DNA of 64,000 bases from UBA12545 sp051024685 (GTDB lineage: Bacteria; Bacillota; DSM-521; Neomoorellales; Neomoorellaceae): contig JAZHPA010000010.1 in assembly GCA_051024685.1 (NCBI GenBank), positions 8,881-72,880 of the forward strand. The letters run 5' to 3'. The notes under the pieces are model-generated. The model ran no database searches. It was given only the letters and a program-made list of their open reading frames with translations, and was not told where the DNA came from. Shown here one piece after another: positions 18,472 through 27,523 of the stretch; the stretch's first letter is position 1; the number at the start of each line of letters is the position of its first letter. Position numbers and translations under genes: made by a program.

Positions 18472-19944
18472 TTAGTCCACCGTCCGCAGCGCCCCGGCAA
18501 TGACTGTCCTCTGTTCCCGGGTGTAGGTACGGGGCGTACATATCCCTTCCCCGGTGGGGCTGGCAATGGTGTGGCTGAAATGCCCTTCACCGCCGATGTT
18601 TAACCCGGCCGCCGAGGACGCATTGACCACCACGATGTCGGTACGAAGCCTCCGGGCGTAGGCGGTGATCCGGCCGACATCCCGGCTGTGGATGATGGCC
18701 GTATGCTTAAAGCCGTGCTCGACCTGGGCCGCCAGTTCCAGGGCAGCATCAAAGTCCGGAACCCGCACCAGGGGCAGGACGGGCAACAGCTGTTCCTCCT
18801 GCACCAGGGGGTGCTCCGGTGGGCATTCCATTACGACAATACGGGTGCTTGCCGGGGCGCTGATACCGGCTCGCTTTAAAATAACCGTGGCGTCCCGACC
18901 GATGAGATCAGGGTGAAAGTGCCTGCCGTCAGGCAGGATGGTACGCAAAAGTTTTTCTTTCTGCTCTTCCTCCTCCACGAGATAGGCGCCGTGCTTCTGC
19001 AGGTGGAGGAGCAGTTTATCGGCTATTGTTTCGACGGCAATGATCACTTTCTCCGCTATGCAGAGAACCGTGTTATCAAAAGCCGCGCCTTCGACGATGC
19101 ATCTGGCGGCGTAGTCCAGGTCGTCGACTGTTTCGTCCACTACCACCGGCGGATTGCCGGGGCCCGCGGCAATGGCCTTCTTCCCGCTCCTCAAAGCCCG
19201 GCCCACCACTTCCGGACCGCCGGTGGCCACGACCAAATCCACGTCGGGGTGGCTCAAGACAAGGTCCAGGTTCTCCAGGCTTACCCTATCCCCAACCACT
19301 AATAAATCCTTAGGCCCGCCGGCTTCCTGGATGGCCGTATTGAAGAGGCGCACCAGGTACTGGGTGGTCCTTAAGCCCTTGGGATGGGGGAGAAAGATTA
19401 TGCTGTTTCCGGCGGCGACCATGCTTATAGCGTGGTTGATGACGCAGGAGCCGGGATGGGTGGCCGGTTCGATGGAGGCGATGAGACCAAAGGGCGCCCT
19501 TTCGATAAGGATAAGGCCGTTGTCACCGCTGATGGCTTCAGTCTTTAAGTCTTCGATGCCGGGGGTCAGCCGCGCTGCGTAAAGCTTCTTCCGGACTTTG
19601 TCTTCTACGCGGCCGTATCCGGTTTCTTCATGGGCCAGCTGGGCTATGGTTGCCACGTTGTCAATGGCCGCCCGGCGGATGGCCTCCACAATTTTCCCCC
19701 TGGCCTCCAGGCCCAACTTGACCAGTTCTCCCTGGGCCTCCTTGGCCGCGCGGATGGCTGCATTGAGATCGCTGTATACACCCTGATCCCCGGAGGAGCG
19801 AATGGTTGGAGACTGGCCTCCTGCCGGCGCCGGCGGACCGCCCGCTGCCGCTTCCGCAGCTTCGGGCGGTTCACTGTAGGTCCCTTGCTGGAGGTTTTTT
19901 AAGACTTCGGCTACAATGGTGGCTATGGTTCTTTCGTCGACCAT
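18472..19944 (-). CDS. pduP: CoA-acylating aldehyde dehydrogenase PduP with N-terminal encapsulation helix
   Basis: The 490-residue protein oxidises an aldehyde to its acyl-CoA with NAD. The catalytic Cys sits in NTVLCIAEKV near residue 293, and the cofactor segment IASIEPATHPGS is near residue 133. Residues 6-18 (TIATIVAEVLKNL) and a following Ala/Pro/Gly-rich linker look like an encapsulation peptide for delivery into the compartment lumen. The likely substrate is L-lactaldehyde from the aldolase encoded upstream, since no diol dehydratase is present to make propionaldehyde. Confidence 0.92.
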   Translation of the reverse strand: MVDERTIATIVAEVLKNLQQGTYSEPPEAAEAAAGGPPAPAGGQSPTIRSSGDQGVYSDLNAAIRAAKEAQGELVKLGLEARGKIVEAIRRAAIDNVATIAQLAHEETGYGRVEDKVRKKLYAARLTPGIEDLKTEAISGDNGLILIERAPFGLIASIEPATHPGSCVINHAISMVAAGNSIIFLPHPKGLRTTQYLVRLFNTAIQEAGGPKDLLVVGDRVSLENLDLVLSHPDVDLVVATGGPEVVGRALRSGKKAIAAGPGNPPVVVDETVDDLDYAARCIVEGAAFDNTVLCIAEKVIIAVETIADKLLLHLQKHGAYLVEEEEQKEKLLRTILPDGRHFHPDLIGRDATVILKRAGISAPASTRIVVMECPPEHPLVQEEQLLPVLPLVRVPDFDAALELAAQVEHGFKHTAIIHSRDVGRITAYARRLRTDIVVVNASSAAGLNIGGEGHFSHTIASPTGEGICTPRTYTREQRTVIAGALRTVD

Positions 19945-19958
19945 TTCCCTTCACCGCT

Positions 19959-20231
19959 TTAAGCCGGTAAAATCTTTTGCAGATCGTTATGGGGACGCGG
20001 GATCACGTGCACGGCTACTATCTCGCCGAGTTTACCGGCAGCAGCGGCCCCGGCCTCCGTGGCGGCCTTAACGGCGCCCACGTCACCGCTGATCATCACG
20101 GTGACGAGGCCGGACCCTATCTTTTCCATGCCTATCAACTCCACACCAGCGGCCTTCAGCATGGCATCCGCCGCCCCTATGGCCGCTACCAAACCTTTAG
20201 TCTCGATGAGCCCTAAAGCTCCGCCCCCCAC
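19959..20231 (-). CDS. Hexameric microcompartment shell protein (BMC-H), PduA-like
   Basis: This single 90-residue BMC domain begins GALGLIETKGLVAAIGAADAM, has the pore-region motif KIGSGLVTVMISGDVGAVKA, and ends in AVHVIPRPHNDLQKILP. It forms the flat facets of the shell. It is nearly identical to the next gene (20233-20529), indicating a recent duplication. The two genes are separated by one base, so they should be co-translated. Confidence 0.95.
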   Translation of the reverse strand: MGGGALGLIETKGLVAAIGAADAMLKAAGVELIGMEKIGSGLVTVMISGDVGAVKAATEAGAAAAGKLGEIVAVHVIPRPHNDLQKILPA

Positions 20232-20232
20232 C

Positions 20233-20529
20233 CTAATCTACCCCCTTGGCCGCAGGGGACTTTTCCCCGGGCAGTATGCGCGCCACGTCGCTGTGGGGAC
20301 GCGGGATGACGTGGACGGCGATGACTTCCCCCAGCCGCGCGGCAGCTGCGCCGCCAGCCTCGGTGGCAGCCTTGACCGCACCCACCTCACCGGACACCAT
20401 AACGGTGACCAGGCCCGAACCGATCTTTTCCATGCCCACCAGCTCCACACCGGCGGCCTTAAGCATGGCATCAGCCGCCTCTATAGCCGCCACCAAACCC
20501 TTAGTTTCGATAAGGCCTAAAGCGCTCAT
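20233..20529 (-). CDS. Hexameric microcompartment shell protein (BMC-H), second copy
   Basis: This 98-residue single BMC domain (ALGLIETKGLVAAIEAADAM) closely resembles its downstream neighbour but has an 8-10 residue charged tail ending AAKGVD. I place the start at ATG 20529, where GGAGG lies 9 bases upstream. A longer open frame exists upstream but its extra 54 residues are not BMC sequence. It is one of three hexamer genes in tandem. Confidence 0.93.
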   Translation of the reverse strand: MSALGLIETKGLVAAIEAADAMLKAAGVELVGMEKIGSGLVTVMVSGEVGAVKAATEAGGAAAARLGEVIAVHVIPRPHSDVARILPGEKSPAAKGVD

Positions 20530-20590
20530 AGACGGGTTTCCTCCTTGAGCCTCTTCATTATTCCCTTGGGTGTAATAGGCCGTATTCGGC

Positions 20591-20866
20591 CTAAAGGCCG
20601 CAATACCGTCCCAAATCGTCATGCAGCTTGGCAATGATCTGACTGGCAAAAACGGTGCTGACCTTGGCGGCCTGTTCCCTGGCAGCTTCAAGGGCCGTCT
20701 CCACGGCGCTGACCTCGCCGCTGATTTTTAGAACCACCAGCCCGCTGCCCTTGGTGGGTTCGTACCCGAGGATGGTTACGGCCGCCGTCTTCGCAGCGGT
20801 ATCGGCAGCGGCCACCGCAGCCGCCAGGCCGCGAACCTCTATGATACCGAGTGCCTGATTCCGCAT
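20591..20866 (-). CDS. Hexameric microcompartment shell protein (BMC-H), divergent third copy
   Basis: The 91-residue protein has a BMC domain starting QALGIIEVRGLAAAVAAADT. It is distinct from the other two hexamers: its pore region reads EPTKGSGLVVLKISGEVSAV and the C-terminus ASQIIAKLHDDLGRYCG. This may give a pore of different selectivity. It is the first shell gene transcribed, directly after the aldolase. Confidence 0.93.
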   Translation of the reverse strand: MRNQALGIIEVRGLAAAVAAADTAAKTAAVTILGYEPTKGSGLVVLKISGEVSAVETALEAAREQAAKVSTVFASQIIAKLHDDLGRYCGL

Positions 20867-20891
20867 TTTTGCCGACTACCTTACCCTTCCT

Positions 20892-21686
20892 CTACTTTTG
20901 TCCTTCTCCCAAAGAGGCCAGGACCCGGCGGGTAACCGCCGCGATAATCTCCTGGAGTTCGGAGTCTTTAACCTCCAATTGCCGGTCCTGCCCCGCGGAA
21001 GCTACAGCACAGGCACCACACCCCGAACAGCCGGGATGGCGCCCGCTAACACCGAGCTTTTCCCTGATCTGAAGCAGCTTCTCGACTTCCTCACAGGGGA
21101 GTACGCGCTCCCCACCCAGCTGCCGTGCTGCCAGGCTTATCTTCGCGAAGTGCTCGATAGATTCCATTTTGTAAAAGGCGTTGTAGACGTCAGTACCCAT
21201 GGTAAGGGCGCCGTGGTTTTCCAGCAGGACAGCATCGTACTTATCCAGGTACTCCCTGATCGCCTGGGGCAATTCTTCCGTCGAAGGCGTGCCGTATCGG
21301 GCGATGGGAACTGCCCCCAGGGTTATGATGATTTCCGGAAGCACCGGCTTATCAAGGGGAATACCTGCCACGGCAAAGGCCGTGGCCACGGGAGGATGCG
21401 CGTGAACTACCGCCCGCACGTCGGGGCGGTGCCGGTATACCTCCAGATGCATTTTTATCTCTGAAGAGGGTTTGAGGTTGCCAGCGATTTTTCGCCCCTC
21501 CAGGTCGACCTTTACGATCATGTCGGGCGTCATAAATCCTTTGCTCACCCCCGTAGGGGTGGTCAAAACCTCATTATCTCCTATGCGTACGCTGATGTTG
21601 CCGTCGTTGGAGGCCACAAATCCTTTGGCGTAGATACGCCGGCCTACTTCACAAATATCCTGCCTGATTTGATACTCCGAAGCCAC
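20892..21686 (-). CDS. Class II aldolase (rhamnulose/fuculose-1-phosphate type) with Cys motif and C-terminal encapsulation helix
   Basis: The core (residues 1-205) is a class II aldolase/AraD-family domain. It has GNISVR, the zinc histidines in HAHPPVATAFA, TTPTGVSKG and LLENHGAL. It would cleave rhamnulose- or fuculose-1-phosphate to dihydroxyacetone phosphate and L-lactaldehyde. Beyond the core is a linker with CSGCGAC, then a terminal helix (LQEIIAAVTRRVLASL) that closely resembles the helices on PduL and PduP. This marks the aldolase as lumen cargo. The Cys cluster could bind metal or form a disulfide. Epimerase activity of the AraD type cannot be excluded. Confidence 0.9.
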   Translation of the reverse strand: MASEYQIRQDICEVGRRIYAKGFVASNDGNISVRIGDNEVLTTPTGVSKGFMTPDMIVKVDLEGRKIAGNLKPSSEIKMHLEVYRHRPDVRAVVHAHPPVATAFAVAGIPLDKPVLPEIIITLGAVPIARYGTPSTEELPQAIREYLDKYDAVLLENHGALTMGTDVYNAFYKMESIEHFAKISLAARQLGGERVLPCEEVEKLLQIREKLGVSGRHPGCSGCGACAVASAGQDRQLEVKDSELQEIIAAVTRRVLASLGEGQK

Positions 21687-21717
21687 AACAAGCTCCCCTC
21701 TTTATCCCGAACCCTTT

Positions 21718-22695
21718 CTAACCGGTTAAAATGTGCTGCCGGATAAAAGCCAAGGTATTTATGACATCGCCTTTGGCGATTAAGTCGTCGAGTTTGGAGA
21801 CCCCCATCCGGTTCACCAGGCCGATAATACCCTGTAAGGTCGCAATGCTCTCCCGGCAAACCTTAACGGGATCCTCCCGGTAAGGAAAGACATCCAGGGA
21901 ATACCAACCGTCATAACCTACCTTTTGGAGCCAATAAACAAGCTCAATATATTCCATGAGGTGGACGGACCCGACCAGCAGGTCGTCGTCCCAGCTGCGG
22001 TAGTTGTCGTTAAAGTGGAAGTGAAACATCTTGCCGTGGGACGCAAGCAAGCACAGGGCTTCCGCCACATTTTCCCCAGCATTGAGGGAATGTCCCACGT
22101 CTATGGTGACTCCGATGTTGTCCCGTCCTACCTCCTGAACCAGTAAAAGGGCTTTAGCCGCACTGTTTATATAGGAGTGCGTCCGCGGTTCCTTGGGCTT
22201 ATACTCCACACAAACCCGGACATCCCCCCGATATCCGGCTATTTCCCCCAGGCTTTCTACCAACCATCCCCAGGCCTTCTGGTAATCCACCTGGAAGCAA
22301 TAATCAAACCCATCCTGCCCCAGCCAGATATTGATTTGACCGGCTCCCAGCCTGGCGGCAATGTCCATAGCCCGCCGGGCCAGGTCGACAGCCTCCCTGC
22401 GAATGCCCTCGTCGGGTGCCGCAAGGCTGCCGTACTGCCACTTACGCTGGCCGGTGTGGTCCACACCTATAATGGATGCCTGCAGGCCGTTCTCCTTCAG
22501 GGCTTCTTCAACTTCATCCAGGTTGCCATCCGTCACATCGCCCGGATAGTTCAGCTCCACTCCGCTCAATCCGGGAATGCCCGCCGCCTCTTTGATCCGG
22601 TCCGCCACGGGTTTGCCGTCCCGGTAGCCCTTTAGCATGAAACGGTCGCCGCATCCGTCAAAGGCCCACACGCCGGCGGAAAACCGAATAGGCAT
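21718..22695 (-). CDS. Xylose-isomerase-like TIM barrel sugar isomerase/epimerase
   Basis: This 325-residue protein has the AP-endonuclease-2/xylose isomerase barrel. Metal-ligand motifs are visible: VCVEYKPKEPR near residue 161, VTIDVGHSLNAG near 197, HFHFND near 227 and SLDVFPYR near 272. No RhaA or FucI is present, so this is the best candidate for the aldose-ketose isomerase feeding rhamnulokinase. It is shorter than the known bacterial RhaI/RhaA enzymes (about 420 residues). It sits between the ABC importer and the aldolase. Exact reaction is inferred. Confidence 0.75.
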   Translation of the reverse strand: MPIRFSAGVWAFDGCGDRFMLKGYRDGKPVADRIKEAAGIPGLSGVELNYPGDVTDGNLDEVEEALKENGLQASIIGVDHTGQRKWQYGSLAAPDEGIRREAVDLARRAMDIAARLGAGQINIWLGQDGFDYCFQVDYQKAWGWLVESLGEIAGYRGDVRVCVEYKPKEPRTHSYINSAAKALLLVQEVGRDNIGVTIDVGHSLNAGENVAEALCLLASHGKMFHFHFNDNYRSWDDDLLVGSVHLMEYIELVYWLQKVGYDGWYSLDVFPYREDPVKVCRESIATLQGIIGLVNRMGVSKLDDLIAKGDVINTLAFIRQHILTG

Positions 22696-22728
22696 TTTTA
22701 CCTCACCTGCTGGTTGAGATTTAAATCT

Positions 22729-22756
22729 GGGGAGAGGGCGGGAACGCCCCCTCCCC
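22729..22756 (-). promoter_or_regulatory. Intercistronic hairpin after the sugar-binding protein gene
   Basis: GGGGAGAGGGCG and CGCCCCCTCCCC pair around a short GGAA loop between the binding-protein stop and the isomerase start. Such hairpins after binding-protein genes often stabilise the upstream message and lower downstream expression. There is no U-run, so it is not a strong terminator. Confidence 0.55.
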
Positions 22757-22763
22757 CGAAAGG

Positions 22764-23804
22764 CTAGAAGTTAAACTGGTCGACATTGTCCTTGGTGAAA
22801 TCGGTCGGCGGTCCCATGATAACCGTCTTCCCATCGGGCTTAACTTCAATCTTGCCTACATTGGGCACTTCCTGGCCGTCCACCGGCTTCTTGCCTTCCA
22901 ACATATCCTTAATCAGCGCAACCGTCAGGTAGCCCAGTTTGGCGGGATCCCACAAAGTAGCTACATCCAGGGAACCATCCTTTAAGTAGGCCTTAGAATC
23001 GTTGGGCAGGGCGGTTCCCACGACACTGATCTTACCCTGTAAGCCCTTCTCCTGAACTGCCTGGGCGGCACCAATAGGAGCCGGTGTGCTGATGCCGATT
23101 ATACCCTTCAGGTTGGGATAGGCCTTAATTAACTCCAGAGCCTTCTGGTAGGCGACCTGCTGTTTTTCGTCGGAGGGAATTTTATCGGTGACCAGTTTCA
23201 GGTTGGGGTATTTAGTCTTGGCATACTCTAACCCGTAATTAATCCACGTATTTAGATTGGCCGCCGCAAGGCCGCCCGTTATAATGGCGTACTCGGCATC
23301 ATCGGTCCCCATGCTCTGAACCAGGAGATCCCAAATATGCTCCCCGTACTCCTTATCGTCGATCTGGTGGATGGACAGGTCGACTACCGATTTGTCGGCC
23401 GGTGTATCCCAGTCTACCACTAAAATACCCTTTTCTTTAGCCTTCTTTAGAACCGGGGTTAAAGCCGCTGGGTCGTTGGGCGCCACGGCAATGGCGTCTA
23501 CCCCTTGGTTGATCAAATCCTCAATCATTTTCACCTGCTCGGCCGCGTCCGCTTTGGTGGGACCGGTGTAGATCACTTCCACACCCAGGTCCTGGCCAGC
23601 CTTCTTGGCCCCTTCTTCGGAGGCGTTAAAGTAGGGGATACCCACCAGTTTGGGCATAACGACTATCCGGTATTTTCCATCTCCCGAGGCACCTTGCTGG
23701 CCCCCCTGCTGCTGGGACTGGGCACCCGAGCCGCCGCTACCGCAGCCCGCCAAAAGGGAGACTATCAACAGGGCGGATACCAGAACCATCAAAATTCGTT
23801 TCAT
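22764..23804 (-). CDS. Rhamnose-type ABC transporter substrate-binding lipoprotein
   Basis: This lipoprotein of the type I periplasmic-binding fold is about 346 residues long. The signal peptide ends in the lipobox LLAGCGSGG, followed by a Ser/Gly/Gln-rich tether. The start is placed at ATG 23804 with GGAGG 9 bases upstream; the longer frame adds nine charged residues before the signal peptide. The mature part (VVMPKLVGIPYFNASEEGAK, then VDWDTPADKSV) resembles RhaS and AI-2/rhamnose binding proteins. It delivers sugar to the two permeases that precede it in the operon. Confidence 0.87.
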   Translation of the reverse strand: MKRILMVLVSALLIVSLLAGCGSGGSGAQSQQQGGQQGASGDGKYRIVVMPKLVGIPYFNASEEGAKKAGQDLGVEVIYTGPTKADAAEQVKMIEDLINQGVDAIAVAPNDPAALTPVLKKAKEKGILVVDWDTPADKSVVDLSIHQIDDKEYGEHIWDLLVQSMGTDDAEYAIITGGLAAANLNTWINYGLEYAKTKYPNLKLVTDKIPSDEKQQVAYQKALELIKAYPNLKGIIGISTPAPIGAAQAVQEKGLQGKISVVGTALPNDSKAYLKDGSLDVATLWDPAKLGYLTVALIKDMLEGKKPVDGQEVPNVGKIEVKPDGKTVIMGPPTDFTKDNVDQFNF

Positions 23805-23921
23805 CTCCACCAGCCTCCTTTTGCCTGGCAAAGGTAATTAAGGAAACTTGAGCAAATCCCTTCCAACACTTCGTCTCTGCCACATCACCTCCTCCAAGGC
23901 GCTGGGGACGCCCCTCCATTT

Positions 23922-24941
23922 TTAGACGGTGGTGCTCACTTTCCCGGCGTCCTTTCTTTCCCCCCTCCCCTGTTTGCTCTTGCCGATGAAGTAATTTAAT
24001 AACAGTACCCCGATTAACAGCGCACCCATGGTAACGTCAACTATAAATCTGTTTATCCCAATCAGGTTTAAGCCGCTCGACAGGACCTGAACGATGCCCA
24101 CGGCTATTACCGTTCCGATTACTTTTCCGTAACCACCCGCAATATCCGTACCGCCTAACACTACAATGGCCACGCTCTGTAGCAAGTAGGAGGAACCGTA
24201 ATCAACCTTGGCCGAATTGTAGCGGGAAATCATAATAATCGCCGCGGTGGCGGCCAGCAGGCCGGCATACAGGTAAACTAACATTACTGTTTTTCTCGTA
24301 TTGACCCCCGAGAAGTAAGTGGCCACGGGGTTGCAGCCGAACATGTAAACGCTTCTGCCCCATGCCGTGCGCTCCAAAAGGATGCCCGTGAGTACGGCAA
24401 AAATGATGAATATCAAAATGGGAACCGGGATGAATCCCACATAGCCGTTGCCAATCCACTGAAATCCTTCGGGGAACCCCGATACGGCGCCGCCCTTGGT
24501 CAGCCACAGGCTCACGCCTTCAAAAAGGGTCATGGTTCCGAGGGTAACAAGGATAGGCGATACTCCTACATAAGACACTAGAAAGCCGTTTAAAGAGCCG
24601 CACAAGGCGGCCGTAACCAGGACGGCCAGGAGGGCCTTGATGATCAGAAACCCTACGGCCGCACCCTCCAATTCGCCGCCGTAGCCGGCCGACAGCACCA
24701 GGGCCCCAGCTATACCGGATAGGGCCGCCGTATAGGTAATCGAAAGATCGATTCCACCCGTTAGGATAACAACCATCATCCCGAGGGATATTAAGCCCAA
24801 TTCAGGGAGCTGGGTGGCCATAGATTGAAGGTTCCCGGAGCTCAAGAACTTGTCCGGAGAAATCACCGACATTAAGGCGAAAAGGCCTACAAAGACGTAT
24901 AAGAGTATCATTTCTTTACTCGTTTTGGACAAAGCTTCCAC
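23922..24941 (-). CDS. Sugar ABC transporter permease (RhaQ/RbsC family), second permease
   Basis: This 339-residue inner-membrane permease has 8-10 predicted membrane segments. Its permease motifs are LGMMVVILTGGIDLSI near residue 52 and VAIVVLGGTDIAGGYGKVIGT near 258. It pairs with the permease encoded 5 bases upstream to form the channel. The C-terminal tail is Lys/Arg-rich. Confidence 0.9.
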   Translation of the reverse strand: MEALSKTSKEMILLYVFVGLFALMSVISPDKFLSSGNLQSMATQLPELGLISLGMMVVILTGGIDLSITYTAALSGIAGALVLSAGYGGELEGAAVGFLIIKALLAVLVTAALCGSLNGFLVSYVGVSPILVTLGTMTLFEGVSLWLTKGGAVSGFPEGFQWIGNGYVGFIPVPILIFIIFAVLTGILLERTAWGRSVYMFGCNPVATYFSGVNTRKTVMLVYLYAGLLAATAAIIMISRYNSAKVDYGSSYLLQSVAIVVLGGTDIAGGYGKVIGTVIAVGIVQVLSSGLNLIGINRFIVDVTMGALLIGVLLLNYFIGKSKQGRGERKDAGKVSTTV

Positions 24942-24946
24942 CCTCT

Positions 24947-25948
24947 TTAATTTTCAACATCTATCTTGGGCAAACTCTTCTCTGTTCGTTTCCTCTGAAT
25001 CACGTCGAAGCTCACGGCCAGAATAATAATCAGGCCTACGATTATCTTCTGCCAGAAAGTCGGGATGTGGGTGAGAATCAAACCGTTGTTAAGGACTGCC
25101 ATGAACAGCACGCCTAAGACCGTACCGATTATAGAACCTGTACCCCCCGTCAGGCTGGCCCCACCCAGAACTACGGCGGCAATCACTTGAAGCTCAAAGC
25201 CTAAGAAGGCATTGGGGTCTACCTGGCGCATGATGGAGGTGTGGGTGATAGCCGCCACTCCGGCGAGGAACCCCATATAAGCATACACAAATATTAAAGT
25301 GCGGCCTATATTTATGCCGACTCGCCGGGCCGAAACAGGATTGCCTCCTACGGCATACACCGCCCTGCCCATGAGGGTGTATTTCAGTAGCGCCCAGGTC
25401 AAGAGGACCATGGCCAGAAAGATGAGGATTTGAATCGGTATCCCCACCGTATTCCCGCCGGCATCGGTGAATTTAAAAAGGGTGAGCTTCCCAAAATCTA
25501 TGAACCATGAGGGCAAATCGCTAATCCAGGAGCCATTGGTGTAGTAGAGCATCAGGCCGTTTATAATGCTCATAGTGCCCAAGGTGACTACAATAGGCGG
25601 TATATTAGCCAGGGCAATTAGGATACCATTGACAAGCCCCAGGAGGACACCGCTGCCAATGGCCAGGAGAAAAACCTGGGGAAGGTTTCCTCCCACGTTC
25701 ACCATGAATTTCCCAATGATCACCGTGAGGACTGCCACTACCGCACCTACAGATACGTCTATGCCTCCCGTTATGATTACCAAAGTCATGCCCAGGGCCA
25801 TAATCCCCAGGACAGCATTATTTTTAAGTAAATCGATTAGGTTATCAGGTCTTAGAAAGACGGTGCTCCGGGCGCTGATTAACGCCGACAAAACGATTAA
25901 TATTATAAATATCCATAGCTCCTTAGATTTGGTCAATTGTCTCATCAT
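24947..25948 (-). CDS. Sugar ABC transporter permease (RhaP/RbsC family), first permease
   Basis: This 333-residue permease has the family motifs LGMTLVIITGGIDVSVG near residue 56 and AAVVLGGASLTGGTGSIIGT near 256. It is about 30 percent similar by eye to the next permease, so the pair forms a heterodimer as in rhamnose transporters. The order ATPase, permease, permease, binding protein matches known rha ABC operons. Confidence 0.9.
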   Translation of the reverse strand: MMRQLTKSKELWIFIILIVLSALISARSTVFLRPDNLIDLLKNNAVLGIMALGMTLVIITGGIDVSVGAVVAVLTVIIGKFMVNVGGNLPQVFLLAIGSGVLLGLVNGILIALANIPPIVVTLGTMSIINGLMLYYTNGSWISDLPSWFIDFGKLTLFKFTDAGGNTVGIPIQILIFLAMVLLTWALLKYTLMGRAVYAVGGNPVSARRVGINIGRTLIFVYAYMGFLAGVAAITHTSIMRQVDPNAFLGFELQVIAAVVLGGASLTGGTGSIIGTVLGVLFMAVLNNGLILTHIPTFWQKIIVGLIIILAVSFDVIQRKRTEKSLPKIDVEN

Positions 25949-25975
25949 TTCAACCCCTATCCTTCTACCAAACCC

Positions 25976-27490
25976 TTAGGCCGTGGCCCTGCCGGGAGCC
26001 CCCATGAAGGCTCTGTTCATAATTTTCTCCTGCGTTGCTTCTTCCGCCGTGAACTCGCCCACCAGGCGTCCCCGCCGCATCACCAAAATCCGGTCGCTAA
26101 CGGCCAGAATTTCCGGGAGCTCCGAGGAGATCATGATAATACCCATGCCTTCCCGGGCCAGCCCTTTAAGGAGTTTGTGAATTTCGGCCTTAGCCCCGAC
26201 GTCTATGCCGTTGGTAGGTTCGTCAATGATCAGTACTTTGGGTCGAGTGGCCAGCCATTTGGCTAGCACCACCTTCTGCTGGTTGCCCCCCGAAAGCTGC
26301 ATGGCCAGCATGTGGGGCAGACGCGGCCTTATGTCCAGGGCTTCCATGTATTCCTCTACCACATGCCGTTCACGTTCGGCATTCAGCAGGCCAAACTTAG
26401 TACGCAGTTTCTTAAGCATAGTGAGGGATATATTCTGGGCCACCGGTTGCCTCAAAATCAAGCCCTCACGCTGCCTGCCTTCGGGTATATAAGCGATGCC
26501 CAGGCCCATTGCTTCTTCCGGAGAGCGTATATTTACTTTAACGCCCTCCAGGATAATTTCACCGCTTTCCGGTACATGGAGACCGAATAACGCCTGGGCC
26601 ACCTCCGTCCGGCCGGCGCCCACCAAGCCGGTAAGGCCCAGGATCTCGCCCCGGTGCAGGGTAAAGGAAATGTCTTTAAAGTGGCCCTTCTTAGTTATAG
26701 ATTTAACCTCCAGCAAGACCGGCCCGCGGGAGGAGCCGGACTGCTTGACGAATTCTACCTTCCGCCCTACCATTAAAGAAATCAGCTTCTCCTCGTCTAA
26801 TTCTTCCTTCGGGTACGTACCGATGTACTTCCCATCCCGTAAAACTGTAAACCGTTCGGCAATGGTGAATAACTCCTGGAGCCTGTGGCTGACGAAAAGG
26901 ATGGCAATTCCCTTCTCCGTCAGGGCATGGATGATCTTAAAAAGGTTCTCGACTTCACCCCGGGATAGAGAGGAGGTCGGTTCATCCATAATTATCAGCC
27001 TAGCCTTAAAGGCAAGGGCGCGGGCAATGGCCACCAGCTGTTGTTTGGCCACCGGCAATCTTTCCAGGGGCATATGAAGATCTAACTCAATCCCTAATTC
27101 TTTCAGGGTCTTCCTGGCCGTTTCTCTGATCTCATTCCAGTTGACCAGACGTCGGCCCTGACTAATTTCCTTGCCAAAGCTTATGTTTTCCGCTACCGTA
27201 AGGTTAGGAAAAAGACTGAAATCCTGATAAATCACAGCAATACCTTGTTGATTAGCATCAATGGGTTGGCGGATATTGACGGGATGGCCGTCGATCAAAA
27301 TTTCCGCTCCCGGGTCGGGTTTTTCGACCCCGGACAAAATCTTAATTAACGTGGATTTGCCCGCTCCGTTTTCACCCACTAGGGCATGGACTTCGCCGGG
27401 CAAAATCTCGAGTTGGACCTTGTCCAATGCACGAACGCCCGGGAAGGTTTTACTTATGTTTTTCATTTGCAAAAAGGGCTTTCCACTCAT
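25976..27490 (-). CDS. Sugar ABC transporter ATPase, double-domain (RhaT/RbsA type)
   Basis: The 504-residue protein has two fused ABC domains. The first has Walker A GENGAGKST and Walker B LIIMDEPTSSLS, with a degenerate signature (LPVAKQQLVAIARAL). The second has the degenerate Walker A GLVGAGRTE usual for this family, signature LSGGNQQKV, and LIIDEPTNGID. It energises the rhamnose-type importer. It is the first structural gene after the DeoR regulator. Confidence 0.93.
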   Translation of the reverse strand: MSGKPFLQMKNISKTFPGVRALDKVQLEILPGEVHALVGENGAGKSTLIKILSGVEKPDPGAEILIDGHPVNIRQPIDANQQGIAVIYQDFSLFPNLTVAENISFGKEISQGRRLVNWNEIRETARKTLKELGIELDLHMPLERLPVAKQQLVAIARALAFKARLIIMDEPTSSLSRGEVENLFKIIHALTEKGIAILFVSHRLQELFTIAERFTVLRDGKYIGTYPKEELDEEKLISLMVGRKVEFVKQSGSSRGPVLLEVKSITKKGHFKDISFTLHRGEILGLTGLVGAGRTEVAQALFGLHVPESGEIILEGVKVNIRSPEEAMGLGIAYIPEGRQREGLILRQPVAQNISLTMLKKLRTKFGLLNAERERHVVEEYMEALDIRPRLPHMLAMQLSGGNQQKVVLAKWLATRPKVLIIDEPTNGIDVGAKAEIHKLLKGLAREGMGIIMISSELPEILAVSDRILVMRRGRLVGEFTAEEATQEKIMNRAFMGAPGRATA

Positions 27491-27523
27491 ATGGCCTTTC
27501 GTCCTTCCTTACCATCCGAATCC

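Noticed and set aside
11013..20231. Long plus-strand open frames opposite the microcompartment genes.
   Set aside because: They mirror high-GC minus-strand genes, lack ribosome sites and show low-complexity Arg/Pro/Ala composition typical of antisense shadows.
20530..20691. A 54-residue N-terminal extension of the second BMC-H protein.
   Set aside because: The extension is not BMC sequence and a good ribosome site precedes ATG 20529.
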